A DNA stretch of 37,874 nucleotides from Candidatus Caenarcanales bacterium. Its GTDB lineage: Bacteria > Cyanobacteriota > Vampirovibrionia > LMEP-6097. Location of the stretch: contig JAKVAO010000017.1 of the NCBI GenBank assembly GCA_022447685.1, positions 1-37,874 on the forward strand. The letters are read 5' to 3'. This document shows positions 1-9,703 of the stretch, in pieces. The position numbers and the translations under genes are program-made. Below the pieces are notes generated by a model. It saw only the letters and a list, made by a program, of their open reading frames with translations. It was not told the DNA's origin and made no database searches. The stretch's first letter is position 1, and every line of letters begins with the position of its first letter.

Positions 1-96
1 CAATAGCTAAACACAATACTCTTACAAAGGCCAGGGGGACTGCTATTTCTTTAGCTTTTCTTTAGGAATTTTTGCTGATTAAACCAGTCAACGTGC

Positions 97-102
97 TATT
101 AT
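97..102 (+). promoter_or_regulatory. candidate -10 box of the first gene
   Basis: TATTAT lies seven bases before the ATG at 110. A TTGCTG hexamer at 72-77 could be a -35 box, but the spacer would be 19 bp, longer than ideal. If used, transcription would start almost on the start codon, which fits the absence of a Shine-Dalgarno sequence there. Positions 1-96 contain nothing else I can support. Confidence 0.3.
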
Positions 103-109
103 CTTACTC

Positions 110-553
110 ATGGTGGATTCAATTAAGAATAGAACAAATATAGCAGGGTTTAAATCTGGGTTAGATATACAGAATATTAGAAAACAAACACAAGAGTTAA
201 CTACAAATATAATGCAGTTAACTGGCGATTATTTAAATGCAAGTAACGGAGTACCATCGAATAAAGCTTCTGAGCAAGAACAGAAAGAGTTTTATGCAAA
301 TGGAGGCGGACAGGGTTTTACACCTGATATGAAGCAACTTAATAACATGATAAGCTCAATAATTGAAAATGAAACTTCACCTGAGGTTTTGAGTAATGTT
401 TTAGAAAACATTCAAAATCAATTGGAAGGTAATGAATTTGCGCTAAAAGCAGCTTCCTCAGCTATTTTAACTCAACAAAATACTATAGAAAATAATAATC
501 AAGCAGGAATTAAGACAAGTAGAAGTACAGCTGAAAATCTTGCTGCTTTATAA
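110..553 (+). CDS. hypothetical protein, small and helical
   Basis: I do not recognise this 147-residue protein. It has no signal peptide or membrane segment, is rich in Asn, Gln, Ser and Glu, and looks largely helical. A glycine-containing break (around residues 64-70) separates two helical parts. The composition, with polar helices and repeated small residues near the C-terminus (AALKTS-like runs, final ENLAAL), is loosely reminiscent of flagellar or other secreted filament-type proteins, but no motif proves that. The ATG at 110 has no clear Shine-Dalgarno sequence; a -10-like box sits directly upstream. The gene converges on leuS, separated by a 38-bp region full of inverted repeats. It is probably a real gene because the frame is long for such AT-rich DNA and nothing competes with it. 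Confidence 0.6.
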   Translation: MVDSIKNRTNIAGFKSGLDIQNIRKQTQELTTNIMQLTGDYLNASNGVPSNKASEQEQKEFYANGGGQGFTPDMKQLNNMISSIIENETSPEVLSNVLENIQNQLEGNEFALKAASSAILTQQNTIENNNQAGIKTSRSTAENLAAL

Positions 554-572
554 ACATTTTCACTAATTAGTA

Positions 573-618
573 AAGCTTATTGATAAGCTTGTTAAACAAC
601 AACATTAACAAGCTTATC
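573..618. repeat. two overlapping, mutually exclusive hairpins at the leuS 3' end
   Basis: A perfect 14-bp inverted repeat has arms at 582-595 and 605-618 (GATAAGCTTGTTAA and its complement) with a 9-base loop. The right arm lies in the last codons of leuS and the left arm spans its stop codon. A second perfect inverted repeat, AAGCTTAT at 573-580 and ATAAGCTT at 583-590 with a 2-base loop, shares the 583-590 segment, so only one of the two can form at a time. Neither is followed by a clear T-run in either direction, so a classical intrinsic terminator is not obvious. A role in ending both convergent transcripts is nevertheless the simplest reading. Confidence 0.6.
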
Positions 619-3231
619 TGGCACTACTATTATTTTCCTAATCTCAGCGCCGTCAATCTTCTTCTGCATTTTCTCATTTGCTAAAGCAATCTTTTCAAGC
701 TCATCTTTAGCTAAACCTTTATCAAGCTCCAGCACATCAACTTTCTTACCCTTGATCTGAAGCACAACATTACAAGTAGATCTCTCAATAAACTCATTAT
801 TGAACTTAGGGAAGCTTAGCTTATGAACTGAATTCTCAATATCATTTTCTTTTAAGTCAAAAAGATCATGCCATAACTCCTCTGCTAAATGCGGTACAAA
901 TGGTGCAAGCACTATAACAAAGTTACTTAAGACATGACTTAAAACTTCTTGGTCTTCTTCACTATATTCAGTTTTATCAATAATATACTTATACATAGCA
1001 TTGATAAACTCAGTCATCCTTGCAATCGCTGTATTGAAGCTGAAGTTAGGTGGATTAAGATCAGTAGTAATTGCTTTAAGTGAAGCATGAAAAGATCTTA
1101 GAATTGTTTGATTAGCTTCAGATAGCTCTTTGATAGATTTATTGAACTTAAATTTAGCTCTTAAATCCTCAGCATAGCTCTTCAACGAAGTAGAGGATCT
1201 AAATTTAGGTATAAGCTGATTATATAATCTCCAAATTCTATTAACAAACCTAAACTGTCCCTGCGCGCCATCTTCTGTCCACTCTACTTCAGCTGTAACT
1301 GGAGCTGCAAAAAGAATAAATAATCTAGCTGCATCAGCACCGTATTTATCAAAGAATTCAGTAGTTCCTACTACGTTACCTTTGGATTTAGACATTTTGA
1401 CTAATTTTCCTTCCTTCTCAGAGTGTTTTACCACCATACCTTGAGAAAGAAGCCTAGTGAAAGGTTCATCAAAATCAAGCATGCCACAGTCTCTAAGCGC
1501 TTTAGTGAAAAATCTTGCGTAAAGTAAATGAAGGATAGCGTGCTCAACTCCACCTACATACTGCTCTACAGGGAAAGTCTTTTCCTTAGAGAAAGGTAAT
1601 TCAGTATTGTGTGGGTCACAGTATCTTAGGAAATACCAACTGCTACAAATAAATGTGTCCATAGTGTCAGTAACACGCTTAAGAGTTTTAGAGCCATCTG
1701 AACTCTCAACAGTATTCCAATCAGAATTAGTTCTCAGTACAGAAGTTCCTTCTTTAGCAAAATCAATATCTAAAGGCAAAGCCACTGGTAAGTTCTTCTC
1801 TTCAACTGGAATAAAATTACCTTCTTCATCTTCTAGTAATGGAATCGGTGTCCCCCAGTATCTTTGGCGGCTAATTAACCAATCTCTAAGTCTATAATTT
1901 ACTTTAGTTTTAGAAAAACCTTGTTTTTCTCCCCAAGAGACTATTTCTTTCTTAGCTTCTTCAGTACTTAAACCGTTAAACTTAGCTCCAGTAATATCAT
2001 TATCACTATTAACCAGATTGCCATATTCAACTATCGCTTCTTTTTTAAGTCTTTCTTGCTCGCCATCAAGCTCAGAACTATTACTAGGACTTATTACTTG
2101 TTTAATAGCTAGATCAAACTCTTGAGCAAACTCCCAGTCTCTCTGGTCATGCGCAGGCACAGCCATAACAGCACCAGTACCATAATCAACTAAAGCATAG
2201 TCAGCTATCCAAACTGGGACTTTCTCACCAGTAAATGGATTGATTACGCTTGAACCTAGGTAACATCCAGTTTTCTTACGTCCTTCAGCTGTTCTCTCAA
2301 TCTCAGATTTCAAAGAAGTTTCTTTAATATAAGCTGCTACAGCTTCTTCTCTATCAGGAGTTGTTAATTCTTTCACCAAACTATGTTCAGGAGCTAGAAC
2401 CATATAAGTAACTCCCATAATAGTATCTGGTCTTGTCGTGTAAATATCTACAGCTTCTCTACTTAAAGCCTCTGGCTCAGCGACTGATGATTTATCGATT
2501 GGGAAACTAACAGTAGCACCAAAGGACTTACCAATCCAGTTACGCTGCATAGTCTTAACATTCTCAGGCCAGTGCTCTAATTTATCTAAATCATTTAAAA
2601 GTTCCTCTGCGTAATCAGTAATTTTCAAGAACCACTGACGCATCATTCTCTTCTCCACAGGAGTATTAGTATGTCTCCAGCACATACCATCTTCGACTTG
2701 CTCGTTTGCTAGCACCGAATTACACTCAGGACACCAATTTACAGGCGCTTCTTTCTGGTATGCTAAACCTTTCTCATAGAACTTTAGGAAAATATACTGT
2801 GTCCACTTATAATAATCATCACGGCAAGAAACAACTTCCCTATCCCAGTCATAGCTAGTTCCCATACGCTTTAACTGCTCATCGCGCATGTGAGCTATAT
2901 TCTTCTCAGTCCACTCTCCTGGATGTACATTTCTTTCAATTGCAGCGTTCTCAGCAGGCAAGCCAAAAGCGTCAAAGCCCATAGGGTTCAAAACATTCTT
3001 ACCTTGCATTCTCATGTAACGAGAAATAACATCAGAAATCGTATAAACACGCATGTGTCCCATGTGAAGATTACCGCTAGGGTATGGGAACATTACCAAA
3101 GAATAATAATTTTCTTTAGTCTTATCTTCTTCATCAAATTTATATAAATCATTTGCTTCCCATATTTCCTGCCACTTGCTTTCAAGAGTTTTGGGGCTAT
3201 AAGTCTTTTCTTCTAGTTTCATTTTTGTCAT
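592..3231 (-). CDS. leuS: leucyl-tRNA synthetase
   Basis: This class I aminoacyl-tRNA synthetase charges tRNA-Leu with leucine in the cytoplasm. The 879-residue length is normal for bacterial LeuRS. The HIGH motif appears as HMGH at residues 56-59, following the typical FPYPSGNLHMGH context. A CPEC cysteine pair marks the zinc-binding insertion, TTRPDTIMG and AVPAHDQRDWEF belong to the CP1 editing domain that hydrolyses mischarged tRNA, and KMSKSKGNVV places the second catalytic motif at residue 612 onward. The C-terminal anticodon-binding and LeuRS-specific domains are present, so the gene looks complete and functional. The start ATG at 3231 (MTKMKLEEK) is preceded by a -10-like TATAAT at 3268-3263 on the same strand. 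The gene is transcribed divergently from the giant gene at 3308. Confidence 0.97.
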   Translation of the reverse strand: MTKMKLEEKTYSPKTLESKWQEIWEANDLYKFDEEDKTKENYYSLVMFPYPSGNLHMGHMRVYTISDVISRYMRMQGKNVLNPMGFDAFGLPAENAAIERNVHPGEWTEKNIAHMRDEQLKRMGTSYDWDREVVSCRDDYYKWTQYIFLKFYEKGLAYQKEAPVNWCPECNSVLANEQVEDGMCWRHTNTPVEKRMMRQWFLKITDYAEELLNDLDKLEHWPENVKTMQRNWIGKSFGATVSFPIDKSSVAEPEALSREAVDIYTTRPDTIMGVTYMVLAPEHSLVKELTTPDREEAVAAYIKETSLKSEIERTAEGRKKTGCYLGSSVINPFTGEKVPVWIADYALVDYGTGAVMAVPAHDQRDWEFAQEFDLAIKQVISPSNSSELDGEQERLKKEAIVEYGNLVNSDNDITGAKFNGLSTEEAKKEIVSWGEKQGFSKTKVNYRLRDWLISRQRYWGTPIPLLEDEEGNFIPVEEKNLPVALPLDIDFAKEGTSVLRTNSDWNTVESSDGSKTLKRVTDTMDTFICSSWYFLRYCDPHNTELPFSKEKTFPVEQYVGGVEHAILHLLYARFFTKALRDCGMLDFDEPFTRLLSQGMVVKHSEKEGKLVKMSKSKGNVVGTTEFFDKYGADAARLFILFAAPVTAEVEWTEDGAQGQFRFVNRIWRLYNQLIPKFRSSTSLKSYAEDLRAKFKFNKSIKELSEANQTILRSFHASLKAITTDLNPPNFSFNTAIARMTEFINAMYKYIIDKTEYSEEDQEVLSHVLSNFVIVLAPFVPHLAEELWHDLFDLKENDIENSVHKLSFPKFNNEFIERSTCNVVLQIKGKKVDVLELDKGLAKDELEKIALANEKMQKKIDGAEIRKIIVVPDKLVNVVV

Positions 3232-3262
3232 ACTAAACTGTTCAATTCTTTAGAACTCTATT

Positions 3263-3268
3263 ATTATA
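3263..3268 (-). promoter_or_regulatory. candidate leuS -10 box
   Basis: On the minus strand this reads TATAAT, about 31 bases before the leuS ATG, giving a leader of roughly 25 bases. No convincing TTGACA-like -35 box lies at 16-18 bp spacing, so the call rests on the hexamer alone. Confidence 0.35.
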
Positions 3269-3307
3269 TCTAATAAGGGCTAATTATTTGTTAGCGATAA
3301 TTTAGAC

Positions 3308-6300
3308 TTGAATATAGAACTTTATATCTTTAATAAGGAATCGAAATCAACTCCAGGTTTTACAAACTGGGAATCAGAAGCTGTTGCTGACTCAAAGTCG
3401 TATAAGCTTGAAATTATCTCAGCTAAATTTAAATCTAAAAGTCTCAATAGCGACTTCCTCAAAGACTTAAATAGCTTTATCAAAAGATCAGAAAACTTAA
3501 CAAAATACTTCAAAAGCTTAGATTGCTCGATAAATATTGTTTTTTGCCGAAATTTAAGTCATATTCTTTACTTTTCTGATTCAAAACTATACCTAGACGC
3601 AGATGTAAAAAATGAATTTACTCCATTTTATTGCTTTGCTTTTTATTATGCCGCGCTTAGAAAATCTACGGATAAAGATTTAATTTATAGCCATTTCTAT
3701 GATTTCATGAATGCCATCAATTTTGATGATAAAAGAAAATTAATTAACTTCTTAGAAGCAGACAAAAAAACTATACAAAATTACGATCCAGGCTCGAATC
3801 TTTTCAAATTTATATCCAATCTCCAAAGAGACGAAAATTTAAGTGAGTTAGATAAATTTAAAGAAGTTCAATTACTCAGAAATCGTTCACTAACAGGATT
3901 ACAAGTATACGACATAGAGCAATTAGGAAATATCTATAGAAGAAATGAAGATGATCTATTTTCAGGCAAAGCCTGTGATGAACTTTATCAAGCTCTCAAT
4001 AAAAACCTAGACAGTAACAAAGTTACAAATTATTTTGCAACTTTGGACACTGCTCTTCAAAAAATAGGTTTAAGACTTATAGCACAGCGTGGCTCTAGAG
4101 TTGCACACGAACAGGGACCAATACTAGTAAATGCAAACGTACTCAATAATAATGCTTCTGTTCTCGATAAGCTCAATGATGTTCATAAAAATATCAAAAA
4201 TAGTGTCAATAAATTAATTGATGATATCCGTAAACTTGAAGAAACATTCTACGCAACGGATTTTATTAATGAATTTAAAACTGATATCAGTATAATCCTT
4301 GATGAGATTGATTTTCTTGCTAGTGAAGAAGAGATACCTAAAGCTAAACTCAAAAAAACAGCTCGGGAACTGAAAACAGTAAATGAAAATTTATACCAAA
4401 ATATCAGCGACTATTTATTTGAACAAAACTATTCCAAAAATACATTCAATAAAATATCTGAATTAAGTAGTAACTTCTCAAAAACCATTAATAGTGAGAT
4501 ATATGAGTTAGCTGAATTTTATAAAAACCATCCGAATTTTAACAAAAAATCTGTAGTCTATATCCAAAGGAACTCGGAAAGATCTGGACATATTATCGCC
4601 CGCATCCTGCTTGGAGAAAAGCTTTATGTTGAGACAGATACGAATTCACAAAAACAAAGATTAAAAGCCATACCTTACACTTTCGTCAGCCCAGACTTTG
4701 ATTTTGTTGCAAGCTATGTAGATTCATTCTTTGAGAATGCATCGATATCTATAGTTACTGACTCACAAACAGGAACACCAAGTATCAAATGGAGAAACGC
4801 TGAAGACTTAGCATTCACAATGGCAGCCAGTTTATTTAAAGCTATCCAAGCTGCAAATAACAGTGAAAGAAGTTTTCATTATCAATTGGAAACAACGCTT
4901 TTTGGTTCATCAATTGATAAATTTAGAAAATTATTAGAACAAGAAATTTCAGTTTATGCTTCTGCTCAGTTTCTGTCCCCAGAACAAATCCAAGAAAAAG
5001 AAAAGTCACTTGGAAGCTTAATAGAAAACTCAGCAGAATTAGTTTTTGACTTATACCAATTAAAATCTGAATTAGATTTATCATTCATTAGCAAGGCAGA
5101 TTCTAAATTAAACTCAATATTCAATCTAATTCAGTCATACAGAGATATAAAGTATGACTTAGCAGCCTTAATATTACAAATTACAAATGATGAAAATTTT
5201 CTAAATAATCTCAAAGCAGAACTTGCAAGTCAAGACTTCAATAACTCAAGTGACAGATTAGAATATTTCAAGACTAGAGTATCTTCTTCACTTGCCTCAG
5301 AAGAAATTGAAAATTTTCAAAACACTTATTTGAGCTATTTTAGGCATTCAATTATCAAAGAACTTATCAAAGAAAATAATCTGGAAGATAGGTATAAAGT
5401 TAGCTCTTACCAGGACAGTGAAGCTGATTTTCATTTTCTCTTTACTGTTGCACCATCCAGAATCGACTTTGGGAAAAACGTTGTATCTTCTGTTACTAAA
5501 CTTATGGGCAGAATGCTTGGAGCTGATGATCTTGACTCTCTTCAATTAGGGAAATCATATATCGACTTAGTAAGTGAAACAGAGAATAGTATATTCAGTT
5601 CAAGTTCTGAAGCTGGCTCAGCAAAAGTAATAGAAAATACTTGCCGTGCTCTTCAGTACTCGAAAGCCATTAGCTTTCAAGGTGTCTTCCAAAGCTTCGG
5701 TATAGATGGCTATCAAGTTAGAGACACCATCAATACCCGAGATAATTCTAAAGTTGGTATCCATATTATGGAACAGGGAACCATGGCGTCAACCGGTTAC
5801 TGCATCACCAAAGAACCATTATTCATACTTCATGCTCTCAAAGAAAATTATGCAGGTAACGAATACTCTGCTTTTAGTAGTGAATTGATCAAGCACGCTC
5901 GTGTAATCAATGAATCTGGAATTTTCCAAAGAATTGAAATAATGAATCAAGCTATAGATACAGCAAATGAAAACCTGTCTCTAAGTAAAGAATACCCAGA
6001 AATTTGCATAGCCTTAAATGCATCCTACAAAGGTAATGTCTCTGATGAAAGAGAAAATGCAAATCAATATTTAATTGCTCTTTTACTCAAACAAGAAAAA
6101 TTCATAAAGAACTTAGCGCTAGAAGATGTTCAAAAGTTTTATCAAAGCCAGATTGACCAACATGAATTACCTAAAGAGATTCGTATCTTTGATCCTTTCG
6201 TCGATCCAGATATTTTTATGTCGGGTGAACTAAAAGAAATCTCTTTAAATGCACTAGATGAATTGTTAAATATACTCTCAAAGTTTGACAATGAACTAGA

Positions 6301-9300
6301 TGCAGATGTAATCAATGCTTCACTTTTAACTTATGGTTCTAATCCAATGAACTGGCCTTTATTAGAAAAAGCACTAAGTGAACTAGATGAAAATTTTCAG
6401 GATGACATAGCAAAATCACTCAAAAAACTAGCTCCAAGACTTAAGTATCTAGAAACTTATTCCAAAGGATTCTATAAAGATCCAGACCTAGCTTATCAAT
6501 CAACTGATATTATTCAACTCAATTCCGATCATAAAGAATTACAGGAATTATGCTCACGGCTTGTTTCCTTGAGAACTTTGATGAAAATCAAAAACCCAGA
6601 TTCATTATTAATCTTAGTCGATAACCCTCAACAAGCAAAAAAACCTTTCTTAGACTATGATGCAACTAGAGAATGGATAGCACTTGGTGGAACAGTTACT
6701 TCTCACATGGTTGCTAAGAGTAAATATCAAGAATGGACTAAAGATGTACTCCAAGAAAAGAATTGGGCAAAAATCCATATACAAAAATTACTGCAACAGG
6801 AATTGGCAGCAGAGGAAGAGAATGAATACAGTTCTTACCTTGAAAAAATGAAGAAGTTTCTCACTGTCAAAAGAGATTTACTTAAGCAGAAATATCTTTC
6901 AGCGAAAGGAAGTTCTATTAGTCAGCAACGATTAGAAAGATATAGCCATAGTTTAAAAACTCTAAACAAGCTCAAGAATAGTAACTATGAAAGCATTAGC
7001 TTTGAAGAATGGTTGGTACTGGGTGGTAGATGGGTTCTAAATGGTGAGCCAGAACAGAATATTATTTTTGTAAAAAAACTATTCCCAGACTTCTCTGAGT
7101 CAATACTAAAACTCTATGTAAGTCCGGAATTAGCTCTTGAGATAAACAGCAAATCTAGACTCCTAAAGCAATCTGGTTCAACCAAAGAAGCTGATCTACT
7201 TGAATTAAACGCTTCAGAGAATATAAATAGTCGTGAGAAAATCGAGCAGGAGAACTTCTATAAAGTATTTAAAATTCAAAAAGCAGAAGAACATGCTGAA
7301 AAACATTCACAGCTTGAGCTTGGACAAATACAGGAACAGGCTCAGAAACTCTATGACAAATATATAAAAGCTCTCAATGCAGATATGCTCACAAGATATG
7401 AGATCTGGTCTGAAATCATTTCCCTTAGTTCAGTCTATCTTCAGCAGATATCCAAGTTTTTCAAAACTGAAGATCTTGCAATCAAAGAACTAGTTTACGC
7501 ATTCAGTGAAGAAGAGCAAAAAGAAGTCTTTGAAATATTTTTTGGTGACCATCAAAAATCTCAAGGACTAATCCCTAAAATATTGGAGGGACTTAAAAAT
7601 AAATTCCCAGAGCATGGGCTTGATTTAACAAATACTCTCATAGAGTTACTTCTATATCAATATCTAATATCTTTAACTATTAACTGTGATGACATTAATA
7701 TTATGATCAATAAGTTAAGTGTTTTCTTTGATCAATATATTAATGTTCATGAAGATGATTACCCACCTTATGTCTTCCATAAACTATGTACTGGAGCTAA
7801 TTATGGATTCAACAATGAATATTACCAAGACAACAAATTGAGAGAGAAAATGTTCAAACTCTCATTTAATATTAGTAAGAATCTTTACCCACTTTTACAC
7901 AAATTAATCTCTGAAGGAACTGTGCTCAAAGATTGTGAATCTTCTTATAGAGACTCCTTAATCGGTGACTATGAAAACGGTTTAATACCAATATGCTATC
8001 AGCACCAAGCGATTTCAATCGAAGAAAGGTTCTGGGACTGCGTCAAAGCTCTTAGAAATTTCATTCGTAACTATCATGATAAACACCCACTTCCAATTAT
8101 CATTAAAGGTGAATCTGCTAACAAAAGAAGCTTGTTTGGTGATGGAGAATCCAGCTGTAAAACAATTTATATTACTGGTATAAGCAGTATTGGTAAACAT
8201 TCATGGGATTTACCACTAGTACTTAGATCGCCATTATTTAGAGAAGCCAAGATTGATTCCAAGTCTAAAAATACTTACTCAACCATTACTTGCTTTACTC
8301 CATACCTAAATGAAGACGGCAGCTTCAAGCAAATATATACTTCTTTTAAACCTGAATATATTGAATCCAATGAAATTCATTATCTGGCACCGTTTCCAAA
8401 TTCTGAAAACAAATACCATCTAAATGAATATGGATTTGTTCATGCGCTAATCAATCTAGAATCAAGTCAGGATCTACCAAAACCCTCAATAACAATGTCA
8501 GCGCATAGCCACACGCAGTACATAAATGGTCTTACCGCAAAGCTTGGTGTTCCTGAACTTTGGTCTTATTTAAACATGCAGCAAATGTACAGCAAGACTG
8601 AACTTAATCAGATATTAGGAAAAGCACAAATACCTGCATTACAACAAATTAATTTCAAACAAAAAGCATTTAATAGTGCAAGCGAGGTCAAAACAAAAAT
8701 TGAAAATTATATTAGTGACAACAACTTAAGTAATATTGAAGACTGGTTAATCAAGTCCAGCAAAGAGTCTGGCGGCAGAGGAATTAGTGATTGCTTGAAC
8801 ATTCATCAAGATCTTAATGAAATTTCTGAGTTTATATTTAATAAATCACAGAGTGATGATGTAGTCATGCAAGAATTTGTTCCTAATAATGCTAAAGCAT
8901 TTATCAAAACATCTTTTTATAAACTTATAACAGAAAGCTTCATTGAATCAGGGATTGCTCTTGACACTGAAACACCGAGGGCAGATCTTTATTTCACAAT
9001 GAGAAGCTTCCAGAGTGTTTCCGGAGCCAAGGGTTATTTATTTTCAGTAAATGCTGCAAGCGTAACAGTTAACGCAGGACAAGGTGCCAAGTTATTCTAT
9101 GGTGAACCAATATTCATCATGCCACCTTATTTTGCAAACAAAGTTCAATACTTACTAGATAGTTATGGAGAGCAAATACTCAAAAACGCAATTCCAGAAC
9201 ATGCAAAAGAATTTTCAATAAAAAACAAAATTGATATTTATAAACACCCAGGCAATATTAGTAATATTTTCATGCTCAATGGCTTATTTGACTATATACC

Positions 9301-9703
9301 TTACCTTTATGTCGAAAGAACTTCTGGGGGAGATAATGATAATTTACAAAAATACAAAATTATCTGCGAAGAGAACTGCTTTGGAGGACTTGATTACTAC
9401 TATAAATACCAAGCAGAAAAAATATTACTTGCCTCAGCCAAGTCCCATGAAGAATCTATCAATAAAATTGAAGATGTTATCAAATCAATCAAAGCAGGTG
9501 AAGCCTCACGCATAGAGAAGAATATTGATGTTGACTTAGCTGTTATTGAACTTAATAGTGGTTTAGGACAGGCAAATCTATTACAGAAAGCACTAAATCA
9601 AGCTGCTAGCTTATATGGACATGAACAAGTTGATCAGTTTATGTTTGACGAATGGGTTCAAGACTTAGAGTCTATAGCTTTATCTACTCTCCCATCGATG
9701 TAG
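3308..9703 (+). CDS. giant protein with ATP-grasp-like C-terminal domain
   Basis: This 2131-residue protein starts at TTG (3308), the first plausible start after the in-frame stop at 3281-3283; no ATG lies nearby. I see no signal peptide or membrane segment, so it is probably cytoplasmic. Most of the length is helical and unrecognised. The last ~400 residues look like an ATP-grasp ligase: a pre-ATP-grasp-like stretch with SAHSHTQYINGL near residue 1731, then LIKSSKESGGRGIS (K1816, E1820, GGRG 1822-1825) as the nucleotide-binding glycine loop. VVMQEFV (1852-1858, E1856) matches the hinge acidic residue. DLYFTMRSF (R1899) and VNAASVTVNAGQGAK (1914-1928) match the late metal/phosphate-binding segments. 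ATP-grasp enzymes join a carboxylate to an amine or thiol using ATP. The substrate here is unknown. It overlaps the next, convergent gene by 20 bp. The ATP-grasp call is by motif reading, not by a search. Confidence 0.85.
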   Translation: MNIELYIFNKESKSTPGFTNWESEAVADSKSYKLEIISAKFKSKSLNSDFLKDLNSFIKRSENLTKYFKSLDCSINIVFCRNLSHILYFSDSKLYLDADVKNEFTPFYCFAFYYAALRKSTDKDLIYSHFYDFMNAINFDDKRKLINFLEADKKTIQNYDPGSNLFKFISNLQRDENLSELDKFKEVQLLRNRSLTGLQVYDIEQLGNIYRRNEDDLFSGKACDELYQALNKNLDSNKVTNYFATLDTALQKIGLRLIAQRGSRVAHEQGPILVNANVLNNNASVLDKLNDVHKNIKNSVNKLIDDIRKLEETFYATDFINEFKTDISIILDEIDFLASEEEIPKAKLKKTARELKTVNENLYQNISDYLFEQNYSKNTFNKISELSSNFSKTINSEIYELAEFYKNHPNFNKKSVVYIQRNSERSGHIIARILLGEKLYVETDTNSQKQRLKAIPYTFVSPDFDFVASYVDSFFENASISIVTDSQTGTPSIKWRNAEDLAFTMAASLFKAIQAANNSERSFHYQLETTLFGSSIDKFRKLLEQEISVYASAQFLSPEQIQEKEKSLGSLIENSAELVFDLYQLKSELDLSFISKADSKLNSIFNLIQSYRDIKYDLAALILQITNDENFLNNLKAELASQDFNNSSDRLEYFKTRVSSSLASEEIENFQNTYLSYFRHSIIKELIKENNLEDRYKVSSYQDSEADFHFLFTVAPSRIDFGKNVVSSVTKLMGRMLGADDLDSLQLGKSYIDLVSETENSIFSSSSEAGSAKVIENTCRALQYSKAISFQGVFQSFGIDGYQVRDTINTRDNSKVGIHIMEQGTMASTGYCITKEPLFILHALKENYAGNEYSAFSSELIKHARVINESGIFQRIEIMNQAIDTANENLSLSKEYPEICIALNASYKGNVSDERENANQYLIALLLKQEKFIKNLALEDVQKFYQSQIDQHELPKEIRIFDPFVDPDIFMSGELKEISLNALDELLNILSKFDNELDADVINASLLTYGSNPMNWPLLEKALSELDENFQDDIAKSLKKLAPRLKYLETYSKGFYKDPDLAYQSTDIIQLNSDHKELQELCSRLVSLRTLMKIKNPDSLLILVDNPQQAKKPFLDYDATREWIALGGTVTSHMVAKSKYQEWTKDVLQEKNWAKIHIQKLLQQELAAEEENEYSSYLEKMKKFLTVKRDLLKQKYLSAKGSSISQQRLERYSHSLKTLNKLKNSNYESISFEEWLVLGGRWVLNGEPEQNIIFVKKLFPDFSESILKLYVSPELALEINSKSRLLKQSGSTKEADLLELNASENINSREKIEQENFYKVFKIQKAEEHAEKHSQLELGQIQEQAQKLYDKYIKALNADMLTRYEIWSEIISLSSVYLQQISKFFKTEDLAIKELVYAFSEEEQKEVFEIFFGDHQKSQGLIPKILEGLKNKFPEHGLDLTNTLIELLLYQYLISLTINCDDINIMINKLSVFFDQYINVHEDDYPPYVFHKLCTGANYGFNNEYYQDNKLREKMFKLSFNISKNLYPLLHKLISEGTVLKDCESSYRDSLIGDYENGLIPICYQHQAISIEERFWDCVKALRNFIRNYHDKHPLPIIIKGESANKRSLFGDGESSCKTIYITGISSIGKHSWDLPLVLRSPLFREAKIDSKSKNTYSTITCFTPYLNEDGSFKQIYTSFKPEYIESNEIHYLAPFPNSENKYHLNEYGFVHALINLESSQDLPKPSITMSAHSHTQYINGLTAKLGVPELWSYLNMQQMYSKTELNQILGKAQIPALQQINFKQKAFNSASEVKTKIENYISDNNLSNIEDWLIKSSKESGGRGISDCLNIHQDLNEISEFIFNKSQSDDVVMQEFVPNNAKAFIKTSFYKLITESFIESGIALDTETPRADLYFTMRSFQSVSGAKGYLFSVNAASVTVNAGQGAKLFYGEPIFIMPPYFANKVQYLLDSYGEQILKNAIPEHAKEFSIKNKIDIYKHPGNISNIFMLNGLFDYIPYLYVERTSGGDNDNLQKYKIICEENCFGGLDYYYKYQAEKILLASAKSHEESINKIEDVIKSIKAGEASRIEKNIDVDLAVIELNSGLGQANLLQKALNQAASLYGHEQVDQFMFDEWVQDLESIALSTLPSM

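Noticed and set aside
3..65. Open frame from the left edge (IAKHNTLTKARGTAISLAFL) as the tail of an upstream gene
   Set aside because: Only 20 codons, no recognisable family, and an open frame of this length is expected by chance; the opposite strand is also open.
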